A stretch of DNA of 64,000 nt from Kistimonas asteriae (GTDB taxonomy: Bacteria > Pseudomonadota > Gammaproteobacteria > Pseudomonadales > Endozoicomonadaceae). The number at the start of each line of letters is the position of its first letter. The stretch's first letter is position 1. This document shows, piece after piece, positions 47,940 through 58,021 of the stretch. Location of the stretch: NCBI RefSeq assembly GCF_018263925.1, contig NZ_JAEVHF010000013.1, forward strand, positions 101,924 to 165,923, given 5' to 3'. The position numbers were made by a program, and so were the translations under genes. The notes below the pieces were generated by a model. That model did not search any database and was not told where the DNA came from. It worked only from the letters and a program-made list of their open reading frames with translations.

Positions 47940-49175
47940 ATGTCTGACTGTTGCAGTGCACCCGGCCTGATGGCTGTGGAGGAAGGACTGGCCCGCATGC
48001 GCCAGGTCATTCGCCCTGTGGAAGCCCAGGAAACGTTGACACTGGCAGAAGCGCTGGACAGGGTTCTGGCGGTTAATATCGTTTCGCCACTCAACGTCCC
48101 CCCCTGCGACAATTCAGCCATGGACGGTTATGCCCTGCGGTCAACCGACCTTGCCGCCGACAAGCCATTGCCGGTTGCCGGCAAATCCTTCGCGGGCCAC
48201 CCCTTTGCCGGTGAATGCCCGGTCGGCCACTGTATCCGGATCATGACCGGGGCGAGTATTCCTGCCGGTACCGATACGGTGATCATGCAGGAAAAAACGG
48301 AGCAGACTGACACAGGCATCCGTTTCCTGACCGATAGCCAGCCCGGTAACAATATCCGGAAAGCCGGTGAAGATATCCGTGAAGGACATACCGTATTATC
48401 TGCCGGTCGTCGCCTGCGTCCCCAGGATATCGGCTTGCTGGCGTCCCTTGGCATTGATCAGATAAAGGTCCTCAAGCGATTAAAAGTCGCCATCTTCTCC
48501 ACCGGGGATGAGTTGCGCCAGCCGGGTGAAACCCTGAACCCCGGCGACATATACGACAGTAATCGTCATACCGTCCACGCCATGCTGCAACGTCTGGGCA
48601 TTGACGTGCTGGACCTGGGCTGTATCCCGGATGACTGTGATCAGCTGCGCGAAGCATTTTTAACCGCAGACCGGGAGGCCGATGCGGTGATCACCTCCGG
48701 CGGCGTTTCTGTCGGGGAAGCGGATTACACCAAAACCATTCTGGATGAACTGGGCAAGACCGAATTCTGGAAACTGGCCATCAAACCGGGCAAACCCTTC
48801 GCCTTCGGCACCTTGCCCAACAGCCTGTTCTTTGGCCTGCCGGGGAATCCCGTCTCCGCCACCGTGACCTTTGACCTCCTGGTGACCCCTATGCTTCAGA
48901 GCATGATGGGCGCAGGTGCATCTGCACCAAGGCAACTACAGGTCCGCAGCCAGGAAACTCTAAAAAAGCGTGAGGGCCGTCGAGAATACCTGCGGGGCAC
49001 TCTGCATACGGGCAGTGATGGTGTCATGGAAGTCTCAACCACGGGACGCCAGGGGTCCGGTATACTCACCTCCATGAGCCGGGCGGACTGTTATATCGTC
49101 TTTCCGGAAGATCAGACACTGATCAAACAGGGCGACAATGTCACTGTGCAGCTCTTTGATTCCACACTTGCCTAG
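47940..49175 (+). CDS. moeA: Molybdopterin molybdenumtransferase
   Basis: Inserts molybdate into adenylated molybdopterin. The 411-residue protein starts at ATG 47940, with AAGGAG 8 bases upstream. Motifs include PPCDNSAMDGYAL, FSTGDELRQPGE, SGGVSVGEADYT and FGLPGNPVSATVTFDLL. It is the last gene of the molybdenum cluster; a hairpin follows at 49194. Confidence 0.96.
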   Translation: MSDCCSAPGLMAVEEGLARMRQVIRPVEAQETLTLAEALDRVLAVNIVSPLNVPPCDNSAMDGYALRSTDLAADKPLPVAGKSFAGHPFAGECPVGHCIRIMTGASIPAGTDTVIMQEKTEQTDTGIRFLTDSQPGNNIRKAGEDIREGHTVLSAGRRLRPQDIGLLASLGIDQIKVLKRLKVAIFSTGDELRQPGETLNPGDIYDSNRHTVHAMLQRLGIDVLDLGCIPDDCDQLREAFLTADREADAVITSGGVSVGEADYTKTILDELGKTEFWKLAIKPGKPFAFGTLPNSLFFGLPGNPVSATVTFDLLVTPMLQSMMGAGASAPRQLQVRSQETLKKREGRREYLRGTLHTGSDGVMEVSTTGRQGSGILTSMSRADCYIVFPEDQTLIKQGDNVTVQLFDSTLA

Positions 49176-49193
49176 CACCCCGTGACCACCAGC

Positions 49194-49230
49194 CAGGCTG
49201 AACCATAGATGATGCCCCAGGTTCAGCCTG
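49194..49230 (+). terminator. 11-bp perfect hairpin after moeA
   Basis: CAGGCTGAACC and GGTTCAGCCTG form a perfect 11-bp stem with a 15-base loop, 18 bases after the moeA stop. No U-tract follows, so its terminator role is uncertain. Confidence 0.5.
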
Positions 49231-49571
49231 CCCTTCGCTAAGCTGCCTGCCCCTGGCCAATCCAACACAGTCCACCAGCACACGCTGCAAAAGAGCAGGC
49301 ATCTCACTGAAGCATCAGGGTAACCATCACAAGGGTTAACACCGTATTGCAGGATTCAATCACAGGGAAAAGGGAGACAGACGGGATGCTGCAAAGGCGA
49401 CTCTTACCAAAGACAGGCATTCACAAAACCCGTAAGAATATCATCCCATCTCCGCTTTCTTCGCTGCTCATCGCGTAAAGGTTTTTTCAGCACATTAAGG
49501 ATCTGCTTTTTTTCTGCACAGGATTGTTGCCCGTCTGTGTCTTTCATGATGACTCGTGTTTTTCTGACACC

Positions 49572-49619
49572 TTCGTTCAGGTTTCGTTCATGATTCGTTC
49601 ATATTTCACCACCTATGAT
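49572..49619 (+). promoter_or_regulatory. Triple TTCGTTCA repeat with -10 box: candidate response-regulator promoter
   Basis: TTCGTTCA occurs three times exactly, at 49572, 49583 and 49594, with a strict 11-bp period (one helical turn). TATGAT at 49614-49619 lies 12 bases beyond the last repeat, the place a -10 box takes when tandem OmpR/PhoB-type sites replace the -35. The implied transcript would start near 49627 and drive the autotransporter gene at 49799. Confidence 0.6.
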
Positions 49620-49798
49620 CCCGCTGCTTCTGCAGATCCCGCGGCAATTCCCCTGTATGCCTGATAAGGGCCACGCCATCGCTGCGTGCCGCTTTCAGGG
49701 CATACGGAATACACAACCAAAATAGCCTGACCTGATCTGCAGCGCCTTTCATACCTGATCACCAAACACCTGATAGACGTTGTACAGGGACTACGATT

Positions 49799-52105
49799 AT
49801 GGATTTTCGGCATCACATCCTGCCGCTGGGTCTTGCTTCTCTCACCGTATCAACGGGATTAATCGCGGGAGGCCCGCCTGCCGAGCCGCCACATGATTTT
49901 CCGGAACATTACGAGAAACCTTACACAGACTCATCAACCCGCCCGCTCGACACCATTAATCACGCCAGTAATTCGCTCCATACCACCCACTTTAATGACC
50001 TCTATGTTTTCGGCGACAGCCTCTCGGATAACGGCAACTTCGCCAATGAGGAAAAGCCGGATACCCAGGCCCGGTTTACCGATGGCTATACGGCCGTCGA
50101 ACTGTTCGGGCAGCAGATGGGGCTTGAACTGACAGCCTCCGGAAATGGCGGCAACAATTATGCCGTAGGCGGGAATACCACCACCGAAATGCTGGCCTCG
50201 ATTACCGGTGACAGCACACTCACCGAAGCCAACAGCAAAGGTAGCGACTGTGAATCAGGGCAATACCTTGACCAATATGGCACCTGCCATGACTCCCTGA
50301 GTAAACGACTCAGTGACAATGGTGAAAGCCTGAACGGTGATGCCCTCTATTTTGTCTTTGCCGGTGGCAATGATTATCTGCAGAACATTGCCAGCGGCGG
50401 TGCAGAAACCGCCGAAGTGGGCGCAAACGTCGTCGCGTCGGCTGAGGCGCTGACCGAGATGGGCGCCAAATACATCGTGGCGATCAATGTGCCGGATATC
50501 TCCTCCGTCCCCGGTGTTCACATTCCAACGCAGGCGCTGATCAACCTGGTTGCCGAGGAGAACCAACAGGTCGGCGCCCTGGTGAAGTTCATCGGCCAGG
50601 AAAACGGCCGGCTCGTCACCAGCCAGATTGAAAAAGTCGTCAACGACCGGGTCGGCGACCAGTTCCCGGATGCCGGCAAAAAAATAGCGGCCATCGCATC
50701 AGAAGAGCAGGAAAAACTGATCCAGCTCGGCGAGGTGATCAGTCAGGAAAACCAGGCACTGGGTAAAGTGCTCACCGGTATCACCGCAAAGGAATGGCCG
50801 GTGATCGCCGAACTGCTCGCCCAGCATAATCCGGAACTGGTGGAAACGCTGCAGAAACGCCCCTTGAAGTGGGTCAATGATGTGAACGCCGAACTGAACC
50901 AGCAGGTTGCCGCCAGCAACGCCAATATCATCCTGCTGGATATGAACACCCTGTTTCACGAGGTGATGACGGATCCGCGCAGTTTTGGTTTTGACCTAGA
51001 CCCCGATGATGTATCCAGTACGACGGAAAAACAAAAGAAACGACTGGCGTCAGAAGGCAACCCAACGCTATATGCCAATTACGATCAGCTGTTCTGGGAT
51101 CTGATCCACCCTGCCAGCGGCATGCAGGCGATTTCTGCTGACTATATGCTATCCGTGTTTAACTCAGCACCGGAAATCAGCCAACTGCCGGAAATGGGAC
51201 TGCGACAGTCTCAGTCCCTGGTCAGCAACATACGACACCAGCTGGACTGGTTCAGCCGTCACTCCGTCGCTGGTGAAAACCAGCTCTACATCAGTGGCAC
51301 CCCTCAGAAAGGAAGGATTAAAACCGGGCTGGATAGCACCGTGGATACCCGGGACAACACGTTCAGCATCGGCATCAACCATCGGTTTACTGACCACTGG
51401 CTCCTAGGCGGCATGCTCTCCCGTGGTGACAGCACCCTGGAGGTGGGCAAGTCGAAGTACCAGATGACAAGTACCCACCTTAACGGCCTGTTGCACTATG
51501 AGCAGAACAACGCCTATGCCACCTTGAGCGCGGGTTACAGCTGGCTGGACTATGACAGCCTGAAGCGTCGTTTTAACCTTGGCAGCACCATGCAGCGTAT
51601 GGAAAAAGGGGATTCCTCAGGCACCGCCTGGACCCTGGGCACCGAGCTGGGCTATCGCCTGACAGTAAACGACAACCTGAGCATAACGCCGAAAGCCAGC
51701 CTGGATTATTACCGGGTCGATGTGGAGGGTTACTCGGAAAGAAGCGGCGGCACGGTGACATCCAGCAGCCTGATTTTAAGTGATATGCAGCGCACATCCT
51801 TGCTGGCCAGCCTGGGGACTGCCGCAGACTATGTCACAGGGAACCACCGTTTCACGGCAGAACTGAGCTACCTGAAAGACCTGAAGAAAAGCGACGACAA
51901 TCTTGAAATGGCGCTCGGCACCATCGCAGACAACACCTTCTATTTACCGGTACCCGAGCATCAGCAGGAAGCCTTGAAAATACAGGCCAGCTATCACCAT
52001 TACTTTGAGAATGATGTTCAGCTCAGTGTTAATTATCAGATCTACCGGGATTTCGACTACGGCACATCCCGGGCGATTGAGTTTACGGCGGGGTACGCCT
52101 TCTAA
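49799..52105 (+). CDS. GDSL-family esterase autotransporter (EstA-like)
   Basis: A surface esterase/lipase of 768 residues that translocates its own passenger. A signal peptide (PLGLASLTVSTGLIAGG) is followed by a GDSL hydrolase domain: block I LYVFGDSLSDNGNF with the nucleophile Ser, GGNGGNNYAVGG, block III FAGGNDYLQ, and the Asp-His pair in LFWDLIHPASGMQ. The last ~270 residues alternate strands and turns as a beta-barrel, ending AGYAF with the terminal Phe used by the BAM machinery. Residues ~240-350 contain a helical, Glu/Gln-rich insert that lengthens the passenger relative to EstA. Confidence 0.93.
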   Translation: MDFRHHILPLGLASLTVSTGLIAGGPPAEPPHDFPEHYEKPYTDSSTRPLDTINHASNSLHTTHFNDLYVFGDSLSDNGNFANEEKPDTQARFTDGYTAVELFGQQMGLELTASGNGGNNYAVGGNTTTEMLASITGDSTLTEANSKGSDCESGQYLDQYGTCHDSLSKRLSDNGESLNGDALYFVFAGGNDYLQNIASGGAETAEVGANVVASAEALTEMGAKYIVAINVPDISSVPGVHIPTQALINLVAEENQQVGALVKFIGQENGRLVTSQIEKVVNDRVGDQFPDAGKKIAAIASEEQEKLIQLGEVISQENQALGKVLTGITAKEWPVIAELLAQHNPELVETLQKRPLKWVNDVNAELNQQVAASNANIILLDMNTLFHEVMTDPRSFGFDLDPDDVSSTTEKQKKRLASEGNPTLYANYDQLFWDLIHPASGMQAISADYMLSVFNSAPEISQLPEMGLRQSQSLVSNIRHQLDWFSRHSVAGENQLYISGTPQKGRIKTGLDSTVDTRDNTFSIGINHRFTDHWLLGGMLSRGDSTLEVGKSKYQMTSTHLNGLLHYEQNNAYATLSAGYSWLDYDSLKRRFNLGSTMQRMEKGDSSGTAWTLGTELGYRLTVNDNLSITPKASLDYYRVDVEGYSERSGGTVTSSSLILSDMQRTSLLASLGTAADYVTGNHRFTAELSYLKDLKKSDDNLEMALGTIADNTFYLPVPEHQQEALKIQASYHHYFENDVQLSVNYQIYRDFDYGTSRAIEFTAGYAF

Positions 52106-52118
52106 CCTTCCTGCTCAA

Positions 52119-52152
52119 TAAAAACGGATTGCCTGACGGCAGTCCGTTTTTA
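52119..52152 (+). terminator. Terminator after the autotransporter gene
   Basis: AAAACGGATTGCC and GGCAGTCCGTTTT pair with one mismatch around TGAC, followed by TATT. It lies 14 bases after the stop codon. Confidence 0.85.
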
Positions 52153-52503
52153 TTGATGAAAGAATGCACACGACGCCTCACCAGAATGTTGTCGTCACAG
52201 AGAAACACCTACCCCATGCGGCCGGAGAAAACTGCCGTTGACGACCAACCGGTTTGACGAAAACCAAACGCGAATACGCAACCATCCAATCCAGCGCGTC
52301 ACCTCCTACCAGCAAGCCAGTCTGCAACGCAGTTAAAATCAAACGTCGCAGTGCACGTCAACACCATTACCCCAAACGTAGCGGCAACGTTACTGTTGCT
52401 TTTACGTCAGTCGAGGCACAGCATAGGATCACAATCATAAGGCCCGCTGCTGACTTTCCACTGCATCAGGCAACGTGTTAAGACGAGGTCATCCGATACT
52501 GTT
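52153..52503 (+). other. Intergenic region before argE
   Basis: No gene is supported. A short open frame at 52254-52481 lacks a ribosome binding site and family resemblance. I could not identify an ARG-box with confidence. Confidence 0.4.
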
Positions 52504-53646
52504 ATGACGCCAGGACTTATTGAGTGCTTCCGCCAGCTGATCGCCCTTCCCTCCATCAGCTCAACCCGCCCGGATCTGGACCAGGGCAACCGCGCCGTCA
52601 TTGATACCCTGGCGGAATGGTTCAGTGCACTGGGCTTTGCCTGTGATATCCAGCCACTTCCCGGCCAGCCGGGCAAAGCAAACCTGATCGCCACACTCGG
52701 CAGCGGCCCCGGCGGTTTAGTATTGGCCGGACATACCGACACCGTCCCCTGTGATGAGTCATTGTGGCGCAGCAACCCCTTTACGCTGACCGAGGCGGAT
52801 AACCGCCTTTATGGCCTTGGCGTCTGTGATATGAAAGGCTTTTTCCCGCTAATCCTTGAAGCGATTCAAGATCTGAAAGCCAGTCAACTCCAGCAACCGC
52901 TGATTATTTTGGCCACCGCCGATGAAGAGTCATCCATGAACGGTGCCCGGGCGCTGGCGGCCGAAGGGAAACCCAAGGCCCGTTATGCGGTGATCGGCGA
53001 GCCTACGGGCCTGCAGCCACTGCACATGCACAAGGGCATCATGATGGAACGCCTGACCATCATCGGGCAATCCGGCCACTCCAGCGACCCTTCCCTGGGC
53101 CGGAATGCCATGGAAGCCATGAACGACGTCATCAACCGAATTCTGGTGCTTCGGTCAGAACTGGAACAACGTTACAACAACCCGGCCTTTACGATTCCAC
53201 GCCCAACGATGAACCTGGGCTGCATCCACGGCGGCGACAATCCCAACCGGATCTGCGGCCACTGCGAACTGGAGTTTGATGTCCGCATGCTGCCGGGCAT
53301 GAACCCGGAGGATGTCCGCCGGGAAATCCTCACCTATGCGTCACCTGTCGCTAAAGAGCGAGGCGTCACCGTGACACTGGAACCTATTGCGGACAGCATT
53401 GATGCATTCATGACGCCGGTGACCTCCGACCTGGTGAAAACCTGCGAACAGCTCACCGGTTACAGCGCGACCACCGCCGCCTTCGCCACCGAAGCGCCGT
53501 TCCTCTCCGGCCTCGGGATGGAAACCGTCGTCCTCGGCCCCGGTGATATCGCCCAGGCGCACCAGCCGGATGAGTACCTGGCACTTGACAGAATCACACC
53601 AACGATTGATCTTCTCAAACAGTTGATTGCACGTTACTGCCTGTAA
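52504..53646 (+). CDS. argE: Acetylornithine deacetylase
   Basis: Hydrolyses N-acetylornithine to ornithine in arginine synthesis. This M20 metallopeptidase of 380 residues shows LAGHTDTVP with the first metal ligands, LGVCDMKGFFPL with the bridging Asp, and TADEESSMNGA with the catalytic Glu pair. The dimerisation domain spans ~180-290. argA lies just downstream, so both ends of the acetyl cycle are neighbours. Confidence 0.94.
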   Translation: MTPGLIECFRQLIALPSISSTRPDLDQGNRAVIDTLAEWFSALGFACDIQPLPGQPGKANLIATLGSGPGGLVLAGHTDTVPCDESLWRSNPFTLTEADNRLYGLGVCDMKGFFPLILEAIQDLKASQLQQPLIILATADEESSMNGARALAAEGKPKARYAVIGEPTGLQPLHMHKGIMMERLTIIGQSGHSSDPSLGRNAMEAMNDVINRILVLRSELEQRYNNPAFTIPRPTMNLGCIHGGDNPNRICGHCELEFDVRMLPGMNPEDVRREILTYASPVAKERGVTVTLEPIADSIDAFMTPVTSDLVKTCEQLTGYSATTAAFATEAPFLSGLGMETVVLGPGDIAQAHQPDEYLALDRITPTIDLLKQLIARYCL

Positions 53647-53691
53647 CCCGCACAGCAGACTATTCCGGCGAACGGAACCCGGGCAAAAACA

Positions 53692-55068
53692 ATGGATAGA
53701 AAACAAGGCGCACCCGTGGACACCTCTACCAGCGACTACGTGAAGATTTTCCGGCAATCGTCACCGTACATCCACGCCCACCGTGGCAAGACGTTCGTGA
53801 TCATGCTCAGTGGCGAGACCCTGGCGGACACGCACTTTGCCAACATTGTCAATGACATCGCCCTGCTCAGCAGCCTCGGTGTGCGACTTGTTCTGGTCCA
53901 CGGCGCCCGCCCGCAGATCAACCAGCGGGTGATGGAACGCGGTCTCAACTGTCGCTTCCAGGGCCACCAGCGCATCACCAGCAAGCAGGTGCTAGAGTGC
54001 GTCAAGGAGGCCGTGGGCAGCCTGCGGGTAAAGGTTGAGTCCCAGTTCTCCATGGGACTGATCAACTCGCCCATGCATGGCTCACGCATCCGTGTCGTCA
54101 GCGGCAACTTTGTCACCGCCCGCCCCCTGGGGGTCGTCGATGGCATTGATTTCCAGCATACCGGCGAAGTCCGCCGCATCGACCAGAAAGCCATTGTTCA
54201 GCAACTGGACCAGGGTAACGTCGTGCTCCTTTCCTGTCTCGGTTACTCGGCGACCGGTGAGGCGTTCAACCTGCCCGTGGAGAATGTGGCCACCAGCACC
54301 GCCGCGCGACTGAATGCGGAAAAACTGATCATGTTCAGCAACCAGCCCGGCATCCTGGACCATGACGGTCGGGTACTCCGGACCATGCGCCCCTCCATCG
54401 CCCGTGAATGGCTGGAGGGCATGACTGACCAGGAAGGCGTCCGGCTGCTGTCCGCCGCCGTAGAGGCCTGTAACGCCGGTGTTAACCGCAGCCATATTGT
54501 CAGCCATGCCGTCGACGGTTCACTGCTGCAGGAGCTGTTTACCCGTGAGGGTGACGGAACCCTGATCACACGAGATATGGATGCCTACGAACACCTGCGC
54601 CCGGCCACCATCAATGACATCGGCGGCATCATCGAACTGATCCGGCCACTGGAGGAAAAAGGTGTGCTGGTACGCCGCTCCCGCAAGGCGCTGGAACGCG
54701 AGATCAGCTGCTTCACCGTCGCCGTGCGTGACGGCATGATCATTGGCTGCGCCTCCCTGCTGCCCTTTGCGGATGCTACGTCGGCCGAGCTGGCCTGTGT
54801 CGTGGTTCATCCGGACTATCGCAATGGCAACCGTGGCGATATCCTGCTGGAACAAATTGAACAGCTGGCTGTCCAACAGGGTATTACGCATCTCTATGTG
54901 TTAACCACACGGACGGCTCACTGGTTTATCGAACGCGGCTTCACCCCGGCGCCCCTCAGCGCCCTGCCCGAAGAAAAACGCGCCCTGTATAATAAGGACC
55001 GAAAATCCAAGGTCTTTGTCAAACCCGTCGCCATGACCAGTGAGGTTGCCATCGCCCAAGCGGAGTAA
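53692..55068 (+). CDS. argA: N-acetylglutamate synthase
   Basis: Acetylates glutamate, the first step of arginine synthesis. The N-terminal amino-acid-kinase-like domain (VLVHGARPQINQRV) binds the feedback inhibitor arginine, and the C-terminal GNAT domain has LACVVVHPDYRNGNRGDILL for acetyl-CoA. At 458 residues it is slightly longer than E. coli ArgA. ATG 53692 lacks a clear ribosome binding site, and GTG 53716 is a reasonable alternative start. Confidence 0.95.
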   Translation: MDRKQGAPVDTSTSDYVKIFRQSSPYIHAHRGKTFVIMLSGETLADTHFANIVNDIALLSSLGVRLVLVHGARPQINQRVMERGLNCRFQGHQRITSKQVLECVKEAVGSLRVKVESQFSMGLINSPMHGSRIRVVSGNFVTARPLGVVDGIDFQHTGEVRRIDQKAIVQQLDQGNVVLLSCLGYSATGEAFNLPVENVATSTAARLNAEKLIMFSNQPGILDHDGRVLRTMRPSIAREWLEGMTDQEGVRLLSAAVEACNAGVNRSHIVSHAVDGSLLQELFTREGDGTLITRDMDAYEHLRPATINDIGGIIELIRPLEEKGVLVRRSRKALEREISCFTVAVRDGMIIGCASLLPFADATSAELACVVVHPDYRNGNRGDILLEQIEQLAVQQGITHLYVLTTRTAHWFIERGFTPAPLSALPEEKRALYNKDRKSKVFVKPVAMTSEVAIAQAE

Positions 55069-55077
55069 TAGGTTGTT

Positions 55078-55386
55078 ATGGTTGTGATTCGGCGTTACGC
55101 CATCCGTTTTTTGATTCCCCTGCTGCTCGCAGCGGCAGGGCAGAGCTATGCCGCTGAACAAACCGACAGCGCCCTGCCGCTTTTCCGCTTCAACGAGAAC
55201 CAGTGGTTTGAGCTTTCCATTACCCAGCAATCGCGCCCCGAAACGGCCTTTGACATCGAGGATGAGCAAAACCGCGAGCGAATGAAGGATCGTCAGGAAA
55301 ACGAGAAAGGCCGCGACAATGTCTTTCCGGATGAGCTGGACTTCATGAACGAGTTACGCCTGCGCTACCAGTTCCGGTTCAAGTGA
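55078..55386 (+). CDS. Small exported protein downstream of argA
   Basis: A 102-residue protein with a clear signal peptide (FLIPLLLAAAGQSYA) and a charged mature part rich in Glu, Arg and Asn that ends in LRLRYQFRFK. It begins nine bases after argA and so is probably co-transcribed. I recognise no family. The C-terminal alternation of aromatic and basic residues could be a barrel-like strand. Confidence 0.6.
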   Translation: MVVIRRYAIRFLIPLLLAAAGQSYAAEQTDSALPLFRFNENQWFELSITQQSRPETAFDIEDEQNRERMKDRQENEKGRDNVFPDELDFMNELRLRYQFRFK

Positions 55387-55397
55387 CAGGCGGTTGA

Positions 55398-57827
55398 TTA
55401 TTCTGCAATCTCTATGCAACGTAGCCGCCGGTCAAACCGCGACTTATGCGTTACCCCCACATGGTGCATAAGCCCCACCGAACTGTACAGCTGCGCCTCC
55501 ATGTCGTGCATTAGCTTTTTGTAGCGCAGCATGCAGGTGGCGGTTTTCACCAGGTAAGCATGGTATTCCGGCGATTCGCGATCTGTCGGAGGCTTAACCT
55601 TGGTATGCTCTGACAATGTGCCAAGCACCTTGATCAATCGCTTCACAGTTTTTATATACCCAACGCCCAGGTGTTTTGCCTGCCGCCGCATGGCCTGCCA
55701 GTCTTCAACGGACAGCTGTATGTTCTTAGGCTCTATCATGTGTTGCTTCGCGTCATCATCCGGTGCATTCACCCGGCTCTGAATATCATGGCTGCGCCGA
55801 CGGTTCCATTTGTTATTGATGTAGTGGGTGATCCTCTCAGCCACATAGATCAACACGAAAACTCCAGCCCATAAGGGGGTAATGATGGGTTTGATCAGAT
55901 CAATGCCAGGCCGGGTTCCCATAGCCAGATGGTTACCCAAAACCTCCAGAATCTGGTTAATCATCCGATAAGGCTTAATCCGCCCCCAGGCATAACTGAA
56001 GACAAGATCCCTGCCAAACAGGGCCACCTTGACAACCTTGCGGCGGGCTTTATTGGACGACATATTAACTCTATTTCGCACAGCATCACGCCCAACAATC
56101 GCCTGACCTATCCGCTCCCGGATCAAACGGGAACTGAGGTTGCCCGGCTCCTCCGGCACAATGGTCTGGATCCAGTGGAGGCTATCTTCCCTGGACAGAT
56201 ACCAGCGCCCCTTGACCGAGGAATGGTTGGCCGCCTCATTGAAAATGGCGTCAACCCGGTTATCCGACAATTCACGGAAGGGTTCCCACAAAGGCTTGAA
56301 CAGACGCTCAAACTCGCTGTTCAATTCAGAGACTTTCTGCACACCCGCCACAACCATTTTATCGTAATCCTGTGCGGCTTCATCAAACCGCGCGCTGTGC
56401 TGCAACGCAATCTCATACAGTTTCTGCAACCGGATGCTGTCTGCCACACTGTCACCGGCGCGCGGCTCCAGGCGGTCCAGGTCATCTGACAGGGCTTTCA
56501 TATCCAGCAAAAGATTGGTCATATTGGTCAGGCTGTTCTCACGGGACAGGTACTCCGTGCCATCCAGCAGCTGTTTAATATTACGATGGGGATCCTCCTC
56601 GCCCGGGGTCTCCAGTGAGGCAATATCCTTAACTTCTCTGCTGTCGAAGGGCTGCGATTCATCCCCCGACAATCGCCGGCCAAGCTCAGCTTCGACGGTA
56701 TCCACCTTGCGTCGGCTAAACGCGCTCCTGACCGCGGCAATAGCAGCCTGAATGCCGACCTGAATCATTTTGAATATCACCCGGCTTCCCAGGTAAACGG
56801 CGGCACCGATGCCTCCCGTGGTAATGCCGGTAATAATGGCGACTGTCACAATCTCACCGACCTCCAAACCAATGATCCGCTTGTTACGCTGGGCCCACTG
56901 GCGGATACGGTGCACAAAGTCGCTGGCAAATTTCAGAAAACGGTGGTGCTCAACCTGGTATCGGATTAACCAGAGATCCTCACTGTCACACTGGTAACGG
57001 GTCTGGGGTGCCGGCAGCCGTGGCCGCGCGACCGACTCTCCGGATCCGGTACCGGTCTCCGCAGCCCCTGGTGCCTCACGCTGCCATACCCCCATCTGCA
57101 GCAGCCGGTTCTTCAGCTCCATGACATGTTCCAGCGTGATATCCGCCTCACGGGTGATATTCACCACCGGACTGGCCAGGATGTCATCCAGCACACTGCG
57201 CGCTTCGGCTTCCGGCATACCGGTCTGATTGACCATGCCGACCAGGAAATGGGGAATGAAAACGTGTTCCAGAAACCCTTTTGGCAGGGTTTTATTCTGG
57301 GCAATAAACTCATAAGCCATACGAGTACAGGAACCATTCACCAGTGCATCAATGCGATCCACCATGGTTTTGTCGATCACCTGTTCGGTGGACTCCAGCT
57401 CACCGGCCCCACCCCAGCGACAGGCGCCGGCAGCCACGAAGGCACAGGCAAGCCTGAAATGCTCTGGCTGGTTCAGGTCTATCTCACCCGGGGATAGAAC
57501 ACCCTCCACACCATCAACGGCCGGTTCCTCATGCGTCAGGAAGGTCGCATAGGCATTGAAGAGTTTGCGCCCGACATTGGAACGCCGCCGTTGGAAAAAC
57601 CGTGAAAACCAGGTGAACGGTCGCCCAAGGCTTACCGCCCGATCCTGCAACCGGTTTTGCTGCCGGGCTTTTTTTCGAATGGCACGTTCAGAAAGGGCAA
57701 TATCCACCTGGCGGGAAGGAAAGTCGATATGCTTCAGGGTGGCATTTTTCTGGCACAGCTGATCCCACGTTTTCTGACTGAAAACCTGCGAAAACCTGAC
57801 TGGGCGGATACCATTGTTGGGCCGCAT
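55398..57827 (-). CDS. Large orphan protein with two hydrophobic segments
   Basis: An 809-residue protein that I do not recognise. Residues 1-85 are very basic (IRKKARQQNRL, FFQRRRSNVGRK). Residues ~322-368 form a long Ile/Gly/Ala-rich hydrophobic stretch, flanked by RNKR and SRRK, and a second hydrophobic helix lies at ~645-665. A Gly/Ser/Pro-rich linker at ~250-275 separates two helical parts. There is no signal peptide. The gene has base composition like its neighbours, unlike the AT-rich orphans, and converges with the small gene after argA. Toxin-like or type III effector-like membrane insertion is possible, but unsupported by homology. Confidence 0.6.
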   Translation of the reverse strand: MRPNNGIRPVRFSQVFSQKTWDQLCQKNATLKHIDFPSRQVDIALSERAIRKKARQQNRLQDRAVSLGRPFTWFSRFFQRRRSNVGRKLFNAYATFLTHEEPAVDGVEGVLSPGEIDLNQPEHFRLACAFVAAGACRWGGAGELESTEQVIDKTMVDRIDALVNGSCTRMAYEFIAQNKTLPKGFLEHVFIPHFLVGMVNQTGMPEAEARSVLDDILASPVVNITREADITLEHVMELKNRLLQMGVWQREAPGAAETGTGSGESVARPRLPAPQTRYQCDSEDLWLIRYQVEHHRFLKFASDFVHRIRQWAQRNKRIIGLEVGEIVTVAIITGITTGGIGAAVYLGSRVIFKMIQVGIQAAIAAVRSAFSRRKVDTVEAELGRRLSGDESQPFDSREVKDIASLETPGEEDPHRNIKQLLDGTEYLSRENSLTNMTNLLLDMKALSDDLDRLEPRAGDSVADSIRLQKLYEIALQHSARFDEAAQDYDKMVVAGVQKVSELNSEFERLFKPLWEPFRELSDNRVDAIFNEAANHSSVKGRWYLSREDSLHWIQTIVPEEPGNLSSRLIRERIGQAIVGRDAVRNRVNMSSNKARRKVVKVALFGRDLVFSYAWGRIKPYRMINQILEVLGNHLAMGTRPGIDLIKPIITPLWAGVFVLIYVAERITHYINNKWNRRRSHDIQSRVNAPDDDAKQHMIEPKNIQLSVEDWQAMRRQAKHLGVGYIKTVKRLIKVLGTLSEHTKVKPPTDRESPEYHAYLVKTATCMLRYKKLMHDMEAQLYSSVGLMHHVGVTHKSRFDRRLRCIEIAE

Positions 57828-58021
57828 AACCGCTGGCTGTCCCTGATCGCGTGGATCCCGTCATCATGCTGCCCATTCAGGGTCTGCATAGCGGGTTCCT
57901 GAAAACATCCTGTTACTCAGAAAGTATAAGCGTTGGCGCCGCCGACTCTGCCGGAACAGGACGTTCCGACAGTACCCGGCGGGAAAGGAAGTATAATGAT
58001 GGACGGTTATCGCGAAACCGA

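Larger units (their letters stand above)
49176..49798 (+). other. Intergenic region between moeA and the autotransporter
   Basis: No gene is supported in these 623 bases. They hold a hairpin just after moeA, a stretch of unexplained sequence, and a promoter-like array of 11-bp-spaced repeats at 49572-49619, followed by an untranslated leader of about 170 bases. Confidence 0.5.
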
